Shown here: positions 1 through 8,634 of the stretch, piece by piece
Layout: each line of letters opens with the position of its first letter
Position numbering within the stretch: the stretch's first letter is position 1
Assembly (NCBI GenBank): GCA_902812875.1
Contig: CADDZV010000007.1
Span: forward strand, 1 to 61,929
Length of the DNA stretch: 61,929 nt
Direction: 5' to 3'
Source: Clostridiales bacterium
GTDB taxonomy: Bacteria > Bacillota > Sulfobacillia > CADDZV01
The notes under the pieces: model-generated
Databases searched by the model: none
Told to the model about the DNA's origin: nothing
Seen by the model: only the letters and a program-made list of their open reading frames with translations
Position numbers and translations under genes: made by a program

Positions 1-197
1 TAGTTCTTGAAGGCGACGTCCCAAGCCCGATCAATCCGCCACCCGGCTGTCGGTTCCAGTCGCGCTGCCCGCTGGCAACGGATATCTGCCGGCAGATCGA
101 GCCGGAGCTCGCCACGGTCGGCGACGACCATGTCGTGGCCTGCCACCAGGTTGGCCGGTCGGCAGCGTCGCCTCTGCAGGCGGTAACTGAAAAATAA
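1..197 (+). CDS. Oligopeptide/dipeptide ABC transporter ATPase, C-terminal fragment (cut by window edge)
   Basis: Only the last 64 codons are present, open at the left edge and ending at TAA 195-197. They read as the oligopeptide-transporter C-terminal region (oligo_HPY type): a proline/glycine stretch, then NPPPGCRF, SRCPLATDIC and a VACH-like end. These cysteines and the NPP..GCRF..RCP pattern are typical of OppD/OppF/DppD/DppF. The nucleotide-binding domain lies outside the window. The gene runs towards the minus-strand dpp-type operon, whose last gene ends with a closely similar tail, so two peptide-transporter operons converge here. The family call is firm; OppD versus OppF type cannot be settled from the fragment. 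Confidence 0.85.
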   Translation, partial: VLEGDVPSPINPPPGCRFQSRCPLATDICRQIEPELATVGDDHVVACHQVGRSAASPLQAVTEK

Positions 198-226
198 AGT
201 CACCCGCCACGGCCGGGCGGGGCTTT
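190..226. terminator. Bidirectional intrinsic terminator between convergent transporter operons
   Basis: Stem CCCGCC (203-208) pairs with GGGCGG (215-220). Read on the minus strand the hairpin is followed by a T-rich tract (TTTATTTTT, within 190-199), so it should end the operon that finishes at 226. On the plus strand only CTTT follows, so termination there is weaker. Confidence 0.6.
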
Positions 227-1233
227 CAGACCAGATGGCAGGCCGCCAGGTGGCCGCCGCCGATATCGTGCAATAGCGGCTCCTCCGCACGGCAACGAGA
301 GGTGGCAAAGGGGCAACGGGTCTGGAACCGGCACCCGGCGGGAGGATTGACGGGGCTTGGTACGTCTCCCTCCAGGATGATCCGCTCCCGCCGCACGGTG
401 GGGTCAGGCACCGGCACGGCGGAGATGAGGGCGTTCGTATATGGGTGCGCCGGATGATAATAAAGCTCGTCGGACTCGGCAAGCTCCACGAGCTTTCCCA
501 GATACATGACGCCGATGATATCTGAAACATGCGACACGACGTGCAGGCCATGGGCGATGAAAAGATAAGTCACGCCGTACTCGCTCTGGAGATCGAGCAG
601 GAGGTTCAGTATCTGGGATTGTATCGACACGTCGAGGGCGGAAACCGGCTCGTCGGCCACGATCAAGGCAGGATTCATGGCCAACGCCCTGGCGATGCCA
701 ATGCGCTGACGCTGGCCGCCCGAAAACTCGTGCGGAAATCGCAGGGCATGGGCGGGTTCCAGCCCCACCCGCTCGAGTAGCTCAAGCACCCTTTCCTGCA
801 AAGCGTCCCCCTGCCACATTTTATGGAAAGCCATGGCCTCGCCCACGATTTCCATCACCGTGCGGCGAGGGTTGAGGGACGAGTAGGGGTCCTGGAAGAT
901 TATCTGCATGCGTGGACGAAGGCGGCGTAACGCTTCTGGGCTGAGCGATCCCAGTTCGATGCCGTCGAATCGTACCCTGCCCCCGGTTGGCTTGACCAGA
1001 TAAAGTAAAGCCCGGGCGACCGAAGTTTTCCCGCAGCCGGATTCCCCCACCAGCCCAAGCGTTTTCCCGCGCGGGATGGTGAAGCTGACTCCGTCCACGG
1101 CCTTGACGTATCCGACCACCCGCGAGCGGAGGCCGCGCTTGATGGGATACCAGAGGCGAAGGTCTTCCACCTCTACTAGCGGTGCGGACGATGGTGGATT
1201 CGCAGTACCTACGAGTGTAGACTCCATCGCCAT
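226..1233 (-). CDS. Dipeptide/oligopeptide ABC transporter ATP-binding protein (DppF/OppF type)
   Basis: Predicted 335-aa cytoplasmic ATPase that would power peptide import with its partner ATPase and two permeases. Visible are Walker A GESGCGKT near residues 63-70, the Q-loop ([11 protein letters not shown]), signature FSGGQRQR, Walker B (LIVADEP) with the D-loop SALDVS, and the C-terminal [14 protein letters not shown] region of peptide-transporter ATPases. I start at ATG 1231-1233 because GGGGGGAGG precedes it at good spacing; the longer open frame reads into the upstream gene and looks non-coding. It is the last gene of the operon, 4 bp after the DppD-type gene, and is followed by a terminator. 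The family is certain; the exact peptide substrate is not. Confidence 0.93.
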   Translation of the reverse strand: MAMESTLVGTANPPSSAPLVEVEDLRLWYPIKRGLRSRVVGYVKAVDGVSFTIPRGKTLGLVGESGCGKTSVARALLYLVKPTGGRVRFDGIELGSLSPEALRRLRPRMQIIFQDPYSSLNPRRTVMEIVGEAMAFHKMWQGDALQERVLELLERVGLEPAHALRFPHEFSGGQRQRIGIARALAMNPALIVADEPVSALDVSIQSQILNLLLDLQSEYGVTYLFIAHGLHVVSHVSDIIGVMYLGKLVELAESDELYYHPAHPYTNALISAVPVPDPTVRRERIILEGDVPSPVNPPAGCRFQTRCPFATSRCRAEEPLLHDIGGGHLAACHLV

Positions 1234-1237
1234 GTGC

Positions 1238-2278
1238 CTAATCCCTCCCCCCGGGCAGCCAGCAACGCACCAAGTGGCCGGGCGACGCCTCTTGCAGCGA
1301 GGGTGACTCGTGGCGGCAACGGTCAGTGGCCAGGGGGCAGCGCGGGTGGAACCGGCATCCAGACGGCGGATTCGCCAGATCGGGTACGCTGCCCTCGATG
1401 ACGTGGAGGCGCTGGCCACGGTTTCCTGGCCGCGGGATCGATCGCAGCAGGCCGTCGGTGTACGGATGTAGCGGCCGGGCGAACAGGTCCTCGACTTTGG
1501 CCTGCTCGACCACTTGGCCGGCATACATTACCACGACCCGCTCCGCCATTTCTGCGACCACTCCCATGTCGTGGGTGATCAACAGGATGGACATGCCAGT
1601 TTCTTCTTTGAGTCGCCGCATGAGGTCGAGGATCTGCGCCTGGATGGTCACGTCCAGTGCCGTCGTGGGCTCGTCCGCGATCAAGAGCCCCGGGTGGCAA
1701 GACAGGGCCATGGCAATCATCACCCGCTGTCTCATGCCCCCGGACAGCTGGTGGGGATACTCGTGGGCACGGCGTTCCGGCAAAGGTATGCCTACCTGCC
1801 GCAGCATGTCAACGGTCTTCAGCCACGCTTGTCTACTGTCGTGGCCTTGATGGCGTTGAATGGCCTCCGCAATCTGGTCACCAACCGTAAAAACGGGATT
1901 CAGCGAGGTCATGGGTTCCTGGAATATCATGGCAAAGCGATTGCCGCGCATGTCGCGCATGCTGGCGTCATCTTTCGCCAAGAGGTCCTCGCCGTCAAAT
2001 AAAATCTGTCCGGACACGATTCGGCCTGGCGGTGACGGGACCAGGCGGAGCACCGAAAGGGCGGTGACGCTCTTACCGCAACCAGATTCCCCCACCATCC
2101 CGAGGGTCTCGCCGGTCCGGATATCAAAGCTCACCCCGTCCACCGCCCGCACTACTCCCTGGTCCGTCCGGAACTCCGTGACCAGGTCGTGCACCTGCAG
2201 AAGCACGCGTTCACTGGCGTGTTCCGGGGCGGGCGGGGCGTTTTGGGCTGCGGTCAAAGCTTGGGCATCAGTGGCCAA
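1238..2278 (-). CDS. Dipeptide/oligopeptide ABC transporter ATP-binding protein (DppD/OppD type)
   Basis: A 346-aa ATPase with about 25 extra N-terminal residues rich in Ala, Pro and Gln. Walker A GESGCGKS lies at about 63-70, signature LSGGMRQR from about 178, and Walker B LLIADEP at about 198-204, followed by [13 protein letters not shown]. The C-terminal [19 protein letters not shown] segment is the peptide-transporter extension. It should pair with the next ATPase. Its start overlaps the end of the NlpC/P60 gene by 11 bp and its stop is 4 bp before the DppF-type start, so translation is probably coupled. D versus F assignment follows from order and motifs (inference); membership of the peptide ABC family is clear. 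Confidence 0.93.
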   Translation of the reverse strand: MATDAQALTAAQNAPPAPEHASERVLLQVHDLVTEFRTDQGVVRAVDGVSFDIRTGETLGMVGESGCGKSVTALSVLRLVPSPPGRIVSGQILFDGEDLLAKDDASMRDMRGNRFAMIFQEPMTSLNPVFTVGDQIAEAIQRHQGHDSRQAWLKTVDMLRQVGIPLPERRAHEYPHQLSGGMRQRVMIAMALSCHPGLLIADEPTTALDVTIQAQILDLMRRLKEETGMSILLITHDMGVVAEMAERVVVMYAGQVVEQAKVEDLFARPLHPYTDGLLRSIPRPGNRGQRLHVIEGSVPDLANPPSGCRFHPRCPLATDRCRHESPSLQEASPGHLVRCWLPGGRD

Positions 2279-3467
2279 GAGAAATCACCCGCCTTGCACC
2301 GATGTATTGCCGGTCGAGCGTCGCGTTGTAGTCAGGATCGGTGGGTACAAAGCTGTAGATGACGACGCCCGGGTCGGCAGCATTTATGTAACGGCCGTTG
2401 CCGATGTATATCCCCACATGCGAGGGACCGGCCTTGTAGGTGCTAAAAAACACGAGGTCCCCCAGTTCAAGGTGTGCCCGATCCGGTATGGCTTGGCCGG
2501 ACTGGAATTGCATGTCGGTGTCACGGGGCAGGGGAAAGCCGTTGTAGCCGTACACAAACTGGGTAAACCCAGAACAATCAAATCCGTACGGGGAGCTGCC
2601 TCCCCAAAGATAACGAATGCCGCGGAGCGACAAGGCGGTGGCGAGAAGATCGTCTGGCGTGCCACGCACGCTTGTGAGGGCTACGTATGATGCATATATG
2701 CGTACGTCATCCTGGCGGAGGTATCCTTGCCGGCCGCCGGGAAGGGCCGCAAGCACAAAGCCGGCCGTCTTGGCCGACAAAACGGGAAGGATTGTGCCCA
2801 TGACCACCTTGGTGACGGCTGGCGAACGGACGCTCGCCTCCTGGTAGACGGTGGCGAACCGCGTCACGACGCGGGCTTGTTCCCCTTTTCGCCAGCTGGC
2901 GGCCTGTTCCGGAGTCACGCGCACAAGGTCGCGGCCGCTTATCCATCCGAGGTATTTGTCTGCCATGCGCACGTGGTACCAACCGCCTTGTTCCTGGAGG
3001 ACGTCTACCACCGCCCCCATGAGAGCTTGGGTGACACGGTGGCTGCCGGTCGACTGCCCCGGAGCGTCTCCAAGGTCTGCCACCGGCGCCGAGATTATTC
3101 CCAGGGTGGTTTTTCCAAGTGACGGGTCAGGCAAAAGCGTGATGTTGTCCGCCACCGTGCGGACACCGTCTACCTGCCGCGTTGCCTTCACATAGGCGTC
3201 CCGCAGGTCCTTTTCACTCACCACGCCGGCCAAGGTCACGTTGCCGCTCGACACATTCACCGTGACCTTGGAAATGACCAGGCGCGGATCCACTCCCATG
3301 GCCTGGTCAACTGCCGCTAGCCTAGCCCGTACGGCATCACCCAGGGCAGCGTCGCTGACCACCGGCCGGTGCGCCGTACACGCGCTGCCGAGGGCCAGGT
3401 ACAGCCCTGCCAGCAGTACTGCCAGGATGTATACCGACGTCGAGTCCTGCCGTTTTGCTCTGCCCAC
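2268..3467 (-). CDS. Secreted BON-SH3b-NlpC/P60 cell-wall peptidase
   Basis: Probable gamma-D-glutamyl-diamino acid endopeptidase acting on murein peptides outside the membrane. An N-terminal hydrophobic segment ([19 protein letters not shown]) is a signal peptide, possibly a poor lipobox at the Cys. Then come a BON-like domain (about 45-115), one or two SH3b-like segments (about 125-265) and a C-terminal NlpC/P60 domain with catalytic Cys in FDCSGF and His in [10 protein letters not shown] prefer GTG 3465-3467, with AAGGGG seven bases upstream, over GTG 3486-3488, which overlaps the dppC stop but lacks a good site. It lies between the permease and ATPase genes, as YkfC-type peptidases sit beside peptide transporters in Bacillus. 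The BON domain in this architecture is unusual. Confidence 0.88.
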   Translation of the reverse strand: MGRAKRQDSTSVYILAVLLAGLYLALGSACTAHRPVVSDAALGDAVRARLAAVDQAMGVDPRLVISKVTVNVSSGNVTLAGVVSEKDLRDAYVKATRQVDGVRTVADNITLLPDPSLGKTTLGIISAPVADLGDAPGQSTGSHRVTQALMGAVVDVLQEQGGWYHVRMADKYLGWISGRDLVRVTPEQAASWRKGEQARVVTRFATVYQEASVRSPAVTKVVMGTILPVLSAKTAGFVLAALPGGRQGYLRQDDVRIYASYVALTSVRGTPDDLLATALSLRGIRYLWGGSSPYGFDCSGFTQFVYGYNGFPLPRDTDMQFQSGQAIPDRAHLELGDLVFFSTYKAGPSHVGIYIGNGRYINAADPGVVIYSFVPTDPDYNATLDRQYIGARRVISLGH

Positions 3468-3484
3468 TTCTGCACCCCTTACGT

Positions 3485-4471
3485 TCACGACTTTAGACGC
3501 GGGTCGAGGGCGTCGCGGAGCCCGTCACCAAAAAGGTTGAATGCGAACACGGTGAGCATGATGGCGATGCCGGGGAAAACTGAAAACAAGGGGTCCGTGG
3601 TGAAATAAGGCCTGGCATCGTAGATCATACTTCCCCACGAGGCGAGCGGCGGCTGGGCGCCAAGGCCCAGAAACGAAAGTCCGGCTTCCCCCATGATGGC
3701 GCCAGGGATGCCAAGACTGATGGAAACGATGATCGGCCCGAGGCAGTTGGGCAGTATGTGCCGTGTCACAATCATCCAGTCCGATAGCCCCTGGGCACGG
3801 GCCGCCTCCACAAAGTCCATTTCCTTGAGGGCAATCACTTGGCTACGGACAAGCCTTGCCATTCCGGCCCACCCTACGACGCCCAGGGCGATGAATACGT
3901 TGAAAATGCTCGGCCCGAGGGCGAACATGATGCCTATGGCAAAAAGAAGATCCGGGAAGGCAAACATGATGTCCGATATCCGCATGATTATGTTGTCGAC
4001 GCGGCCGCCGTAATAACCTGCGATGGCACCAAGCGTAATGCCGATGACGCTCACGATGAACTCTGACACTAGTCCGACGGCCAGCGATATGCGTGAGCCG
4101 TAGATAATGCGGGACAGGATATCGCGCCCCATGTGGTCCGCCCCGAGGATGTAAACGCCGTGGCCGTCAGCCCGGGGCGTACCGGGTGGTGCGAGCCGCA
4201 GGTCCAGCTCCTGGGCGTAGGGGCTCACTGGAGCGAGCAGAGGGGCGGTCAAGGCCACTACGACAAGAATGATGATGAAAGCGAGGCCGGCCATGGCCGG
4301 CCGGTTCTTTTTCAGCCGGTGCCACGAATCCACCCACAGTCCGGTGCCTTTGGTAAGCACCATGCGGCCTGGTTCTGTGTCGCTTTCCAAAGCCGTACGG
4401 CGGAAGAGTGAAAAGCCATTGGACGTCTGGCGGCGGGTGTTGTACTTGGTTGGCGGCACTGTGGTTCCCAC
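3485..4471 (-). CDS. Dipeptide ABC transporter permease (DppC/OppC type)
   Basis: A 328-aa inner-membrane permease. A hydrophilic N-terminus of about 50 residues precedes the OppC N-terminal segment (RPAMAGLAFIIILVVV). The binding-protein-dependent transport domain follows, with GADHMGRDILSRIIYGSR and the EAA loop (EAARAQGLSDWMIVTRHILPN) that contacts the ATPase. At least five further hydrophobic segments are visible. The start is GTG; AGGAGG lies about 12 bases upstream, slightly far, inside a small palindrome (GGAGGCCTCC). It follows dppB by 18 bp. Family certain; substrate range inferred from the operon. Confidence 0.93.
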   Translation of the reverse strand: MGTTVPPTKYNTRRQTSNGFSLFRRTALESDTEPGRMVLTKGTGLWVDSWHRLKKNRPAMAGLAFIIILVVVALTAPLLAPVSPYAQELDLRLAPPGTPRADGHGVYILGADHMGRDILSRIIYGSRISLAVGLVSEFIVSVIGITLGAIAGYYGGRVDNIIMRISDIMFAFPDLLFAIGIMFALGPSIFNVFIALGVVGWAGMARLVRSQVIALKEMDFVEAARAQGLSDWMIVTRHILPNCLGPIIVSISLGIPGAIMGEAGLSFLGLGAQPPLASWGSMIYDARPYFTTDPLFSVFPGIAIMLTVFAFNLFGDGLRDALDPRLKS

Positions 4472-4489
4472 GTTTTTGGGAGGCCTCCT

Positions 4490-5410
4490 CTACTCCAGGC
4501 GAATACGAGGATCCAGATAGGCGTATGAAATGTCTACGACCAGGTTGGAAAGCACATAAATGACGGCCGTGAAGAGCACTGTCCCCTGGATGAGCGGAAA
4601 GTCCCGGTGATTGATCGCGTCGATGGCCAGCCGGCCCAGGCCGGGGATCCCAAAGACCGACTCGGTCAATATGGCGCCGGTAAGAAGTCCACCGATCTGC
4701 AGCCCGATGACTGTGACGACAGGGATGATGGCATTTTTCAAGGCATGCTTGAAGATAACCACCCGTTCGCTGAGACCTTTTGCCCGTGCCGTACGCACGT
4801 AGTCCTGCCTGGTGGTCTCCAACAGACTTGACCGGGTAAGCCGGGCAATCGAAGCGGCATAGCGGGAGCCGAGCACGACCGCCGGTAGCACCATCGAGCG
4901 CCAGCCGGTATATCCCGAGATGGGCAGCACTTTCCAGTACATGCCGAAGAGGATTTGCAACATAATCGCCACCCAGAAAATTGGGGCCGAAATGCCTGCC
5001 AGTGCTAAGATCATACTGCCGTGGTCGAACCACGAATACTGTTTCACGGCCGATATGATTCCTACCGCGAGCCCAAGAATCAGCGCCACCAGCATGGAGC
5101 TCACAGCCAGTTTCACGGTGGCGGGGAAGTGCTCCATGATCGCTTGCGTAACGGGCTGTTTGGTGCGGAATGATTTGCCCAGGTCACCTTCCACCGCGTG
5201 GCCGAGAAAACGGAGGTACTGCAAATACAGTGGGGCGTCAAGGCCGTACTCGTGCCTCAGTTTGGCCACAGTCGCCGGGTCGGCCCGTTTTTCCATCATC
5301 GCGGTGATGGGATCACCTGGTACCACATTGACCAGGATGAATGTGATCAGGGTGACACCAATCAAAACCGGAATAGTGGCCAAAATGCGTCTGGCGATAA
5401 ACTGCAGCAA
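4490..5410 (-). CDS. Dipeptide ABC transporter permease (DppB/OppB type)
   Basis: A 306-aa inner-membrane permease starting MLQFIARRILATIPVLIGVT, the classical DppB N-terminus, with VNVVPGDPI next. The EAA-type loop reads TARAKGLSERVVIFKHALKN and the C-terminal block GSVLFTAVIYV-like to DPRIR is typical. The start is TTG at 5408-5410. It is the first permease gene after the binding-protein gene and is separated from it by 91 bp that contain a strong hairpin. It forms the translocation pore with the DppC-type protein. Confidence 0.93.
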   Translation of the reverse strand: MLQFIARRILATIPVLIGVTLITFILVNVVPGDPITAMMEKRADPATVAKLRHEYGLDAPLYLQYLRFLGHAVEGDLGKSFRTKQPVTQAIMEHFPATVKLAVSSMLVALILGLAVGIISAVKQYSWFDHGSMILALAGISAPIFWVAIMLQILFGMYWKVLPISGYTGWRSMVLPAVVLGSRYAASIARLTRSSLLETTRQDYVRTARAKGLSERVVIFKHALKNAIIPVVTVIGLQIGGLLTGAILTESVFGIPGLGRLAIDAINHRDFPLIQGTVLFTAVIYVLSNLVVDISYAYLDPRIRLE

Positions 5411-5445
5411 TTCTCATCGCCTGCCTTGCTCTGGGTTCCGGCCAA

Positions 5446-5477
5446 GGCGGGGGAAGCATAAAGTAGCCTCCCCCGCC
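5446..5477 (-). terminator. Intercistronic hairpin between binding-protein and permease genes
   Basis: A perfect 9-bp stem, GGCGGGGGA (5446-5454) with TCCCCCGCC (5469-5477), lies between the binding-protein stop and dppB. Only a TT follows on the transcript, so it is more likely a partial attenuator or 3'-end stabiliser that keeps the binding protein in excess over the permeases, a common arrangement, than a full terminator. Confidence 0.5.
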
Positions 5478-5501
5478 CTAAGTCGGCCGCGGGCCGGGAT
5501 A

Positions 5502-7088
5502 CTACTGTCCCTGGTTGCCCTTGTACACTGCCCGGTAGGAGTTCACGCCGGTCGGATGCATGATCACGCCGTGGACATCCGGCTGCACCGCGAGGTAATC
5601 CTTCAAGTGGAACAGCGGAACCACTGCCACGTCGTCGTAGACGATGATCTGCTCCAGCTGCTGGTATATGGCTGCCCGTTTGGCGGGATCCGTGGTCGTG
5701 CGAGCCTCGTTTAGGAGCTGGTCGACCTTGGGATTGTTATAGTTGGACGACATGGACTTTGACTGGCTCGAGTGGAAGTACGTGTACATGTAGTTGTCGG
5801 GATCAGGGAAATCGGCCCACCAGTTGCCATAGTTCATGGGTACCTGCCCGTTTGCACGCGCCTGGCGGAACGCCGCCCGGTCCATCATAGTGATCTTCAG
5901 GTCGATGCCCACTTCTGCCAATTGCTGCTGGATGGCGACCACCACGTCCGGCGGCGTGCTGCCGATCTGCCAGATCTCGAGCGAGAGGTGGTCAACACCG
6001 GCATCGTGCAGGAGCTGTTTCGCCTTCTCAGGGTCGTACGGGTACCCAGGGAACTTGGACGGATCCACGCCGGGTATGCCGGGCGTCACGAACGTGGTAG
6101 CGAGCGTGCCGTGCCCGAGAAGAATGGTGTCCAGTATCTTCTGCTTGTCGATGGCGTAGGCAATGGCCTTGCGCACCCGGACATCTTTGAGGGCGTGGTT
6201 TTTCATGTTGAAAAGTAGGTAATATGTGTTGAGAGGCGTGCTCTCAAGGATCTGGTACTTGCCCGACTTGGTCCACTCGTCGAACTTCGCGGACGGAATA
6301 GATGAAACATCGAGATTGCCGTTCTCAAACTCGAGGTTGGCGGTGGCATCGTCGCTGATTATGCGGTAGTCAATGCCATCGAGCTTGGGTAGGCCGGGTT
6401 CAAAGTAGTTCGGGTTTTTCTTGAGGACGACCTCGGTGTCATGCGTCCACGAGTCCAGCACAAACGGACCAGTGCCAATCGGGTGGTTCGAGAATTCGTC
6501 GTTACCAACTTTCGTGATGTAGTCGGCAGGCAGGATCGAGGCCGACGGTACCGCGAGGTATTCGATAAACGGGGCGTACGGATAGGACAGGGTGATCTCA
6601 AACGTGTATGGGTCGATGATCTTGAACCCCGCCAGTTCCGTGGCGGTGCCGTCTTCCATCTCTTTGGCCCCTTTGATGGGCTCAAACAGCCATGGGCTTT
6701 GGCCCACACCGCCCTTCATCAGCATGCGCTCCATGGTGAACTTGACGTCCTTGGAAGTGAGCTCGGTCCCGTCACTGAACTTCACGCCCTGCTTGAGTTT
6801 GAAGGTGTACGTGAGACCGTCGGGCGATATGGTGGGCATTTCCGCCAACAGCTCGGGCTCCAGTTCAAGGGTATTGCCTTTGTAGCGGACGAGCGTGCTG
6901 AAAAGCTCGCGGGCCAGGCTGTAGATCATCAAAGTGGTATCGGCTTGCGGGTCAAATCCTGGGGGATCTTGGGAGAAGTAGTCGTGGAGGATGTTGGTTT
7001 GGGCGGTTTGGGTCTGTCCGCAGCCACCCAACGGTATCAAGACGAGTGCTACCAGGAACAAGACGAGGGCGAACCGGAACTTCCGCAT
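5502..7088 (-). CDS. Peptide-binding lipoprotein of ABC transporter (SBP family 5, DppE/OppA type)
   Basis: A 528-aa extracytoplasmic binding protein and the first gene of the transporter operon. The signal peptide MRKFRFALVLFLVALVLIPLGGC ends in a lipobox (LGGC), so the mature protein should be lipid-anchored. Family 5 hallmarks include the segment from YTFKLKQGVKFSDGTELTSKDV and the C-terminal YQQLEQIIVYDDVAVVPLFH block. I start at ATG 7086-7088 because AAGGAGG sits seven bases upstream; the open frame extends further but reads non-coding sequence. It would hand peptides to the DppBC-like permeases. The leader of about 270 bp holds a 13-bp palindrome. Confidence 0.93.
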   Translation of the reverse strand: MRKFRFALVLFLVALVLIPLGGCGQTQTAQTNILHDYFSQDPPGFDPQADTTLMIYSLARELFSTLVRYKGNTLELEPELLAEMPTISPDGLTYTFKLKQGVKFSDGTELTSKDVKFTMERMLMKGGVGQSPWLFEPIKGAKEMEDGTATELAGFKIIDPYTFEITLSYPYAPFIEYLAVPSASILPADYITKVGNDEFSNHPIGTGPFVLDSWTHDTEVVLKKNPNYFEPGLPKLDGIDYRIISDDATANLEFENGNLDVSSIPSAKFDEWTKSGKYQILESTPLNTYYLLFNMKNHALKDVRVRKAIAYAIDKQKILDTILLGHGTLATTFVTPGIPGVDPSKFPGYPYDPEKAKQLLHDAGVDHLSLEIWQIGSTPPDVVVAIQQQLAEVGIDLKITMMDRAAFRQARANGQVPMNYGNWWADFPDPDNYMYTYFHSSQSKSMSSNYNNPKVDQLLNEARTTTDPAKRAAIYQQLEQIIVYDDVAVVPLFHLKDYLAVQPDVHGVIMHPTGVNSYRAVYKGNQGQ

Positions 7089-7361
7089 AAGAAACCTCCT
7101 TCTCGTCACGTGTCGGATCTGGCCAGAAAAATCGGGACCGGTCGGGAAAACGGGAAAGGGGGAATGCGTCGCACGAACTCGTCCTTTGGCACCCAGAACG
7201 TCAGGCAATGCGACCGCACGGTGAATGATTTTATGGTCTTTCCTCACCCCCCGCGCCAGGAAGCAGTGGGAAAACCGTGGGTATTGTGCACGAGGGTAAA
7301 TTCTTATCTTGATTTCAGAAATCCTTTTTCTACCGGGGGACTTTTGAACAAAGAGTGGCAA
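7089..7361 (-). promoter_or_regulatory. Leader region of the peptide-transporter operon with 13-bp palindrome
   Basis: This gap between hfq and the binding-protein gene holds no gene. A perfect palindrome GATTTCAGAAATC at 7311-7323 has a core, TTTCAGAAA, identical to the centre of the Bacillus CodY consensus (AATTTTCWGAAAATT); outer positions differ. CodY represses dpp operons in Bacillus. I saw no convincing -35/-10 pair. The operator role is inference. Confidence 0.35.
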
Positions 7362-7631
7362 TCAGCTTGGCTGGGAGGGCTCCGTGTCGTGCTCGGCAAG
7401 CTCAGACATGAGCCCAGCAATCGGGCGGGCTGGTATGAGTGTGGACATGGCATGCTTATACACCAACGATTGCCGACCTTCGTTTTCAACCACCACGGTA
7501 AAACTGTCAAAACCGCGTACAAGGCCCTTGAGCTGTACCCCGTTGACAAGGTAAATGGTGATCGGGATGCGCTCCTTTCGTACCTGGTTCAGGAACGTAT
7601 CCTGGAGGTTCAGCTGACCTTTATTTACCAT
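7362..7631 (-). CDS. hfq: RNA chaperone Hfq
   Basis: An 89-aa Sm-like hexameric RNA chaperone. The Sm1 motif ([21 protein letters not shown]) and the Sm2 signature ([10 protein letters not shown]) are clear. The C-terminal tail is short and acidic ([10 protein letters not shown]). GGGAGG lies nine bases before the ATG. It follows miaA in the usual miaA-hfq order and is the last gene of a miaB-mutS-mutL-miaA-hfq run. It probably assists sRNA-mRNA pairing, though in many Gram-positives its role is minor. Confidence 0.97.
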   Translation of the reverse strand: MVNKGQLNLQDTFLNQVRKERIPITIYLVNGVQLKGLVRGFDSFTVVVENEGRQSLVYKHAMSTLIPARPIAGLMSELAEHDTEPSQPS

Positions 7632-7670
7632 ACCTGGTACCCTCCCCGCCCTCGCTTGGGGCGATGTATT

Positions 7671-8627
7671 CTACTTGCCTTTCCAGTATCCTTCCGCCAG
7701 CTCGCAAACTGTTTGGGCAATCTCGCCGGCGGTTGCTCCCTCCAGCCACGCGACCCAGTGGATACGCGGTTCCCGACGCCACCACACCAGCTGTCGCCTG
7801 GCGAAGTGACGGGTGTTTCGCTTCAGGATGCGGATCGCCTCTTCCATGGATATGCGGCCGGTCAGAGCCATTGCCACTTCCTTGTACCCGAGGGCTGTCA
7901 TGGCAGGCAGTTCGGGACTATATCCGGCCGCGAGGAGCCGGCCTACTTCGCCCAGCAGGCCGCGTGCGATTTGTTTGTCTACCCGGGCGTCAATGCGCCG
8001 GTAAAGCTCGTCCCGTTCTCGCCACAACCCGACCATCAAGGCATCGTAGGGGCCGGCAGGGGACTTGGTTTGGGCGATTTCAGAAAAGGGCTTACCCGTA
8101 ACATGATGCACCTCGAGGGCTCGGATGATTCGTTTGGCATCACGCGGGTGAACGGCGGCCGCCCGTTCCGGGTCGATTTCCGCCAGTCGGGCGTGCAGGA
8201 CCTCCGGACCCTTTTCGCGGGCGATGGACCACATGGCGGCCCGGAACTCGTCGTCACGTGCCGCGGGCACAAACGCGTACCCATCCACTACCGCCTTGAT
8301 GTACAAGGCGGTACCCCCCACCAGCATGGGAAGGTGGCCCCGGGCTACGATCTCTTTGGCGGCCTGGAAGACCAGCGCCTGGAACTCGGCGACCGAGAAC
8401 CCCTCGTCCGGGTCGCGGAGATCAATCAGGTGGTGCGGCACCACCGCACGCTCCGCCGGTGTGGGTTTATCGGTGCCAATGTCCATGCCGCGGTAAACCT
8501 GGGCAGAATCGGCGGAGATGATCTCTCCCTGCAGACGCTTGGCGACCTCCATCGCTACCGCCGATTTCCCCACGGCGGTGGGGCCGAGTATTACAAGAAG
8601 CGGCAGGCGGTCCGAAAGCTGAGCCAT
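7671..8627 (-). CDS. miaA: tRNA dimethylallyltransferase MiaA
   Basis: A 318-aa enzyme adding dimethylallyl to A37 of tRNAs that read UNN codons. P-loop GPTAVGKS lies near the N-terminus, followed by DSAQVYRGMDIGTDKPT, which binds tRNA and substrate, and RDPDEGFSVAEFQ. The length is normal. ATG is preceded by TTAGGA. It lies 7 bp after mutL. MiaB, encoded upstream in the same run, acts on the MiaA product, so both steps of ms2i6A formation are encoded here. Confidence 0.97.
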   Translation of the reverse strand: MAQLSDRLPLLVILGPTAVGKSAVAMEVAKRLQGEIISADSAQVYRGMDIGTDKPTPAERAVVPHHLIDLRDPDEGFSVAEFQALVFQAAKEIVARGHLPMLVGGTALYIKAVVDGYAFVPAARDDEFRAAMWSIAREKGPEVLHARLAEIDPERAAAVHPRDAKRIIRALEVHHVTGKPFSEIAQTKSPAGPYDALMVGLWRERDELYRRIDARVDKQIARGLLGEVGRLLAAGYSPELPAMTALGYKEVAMALTGRISMEEAIRILKRNTRHFARRQLVWWRREPRIHWVAWLEGATAGEIAQTVCELAEGYWKGK

Positions 8628-8634
8628 GGCGTTC

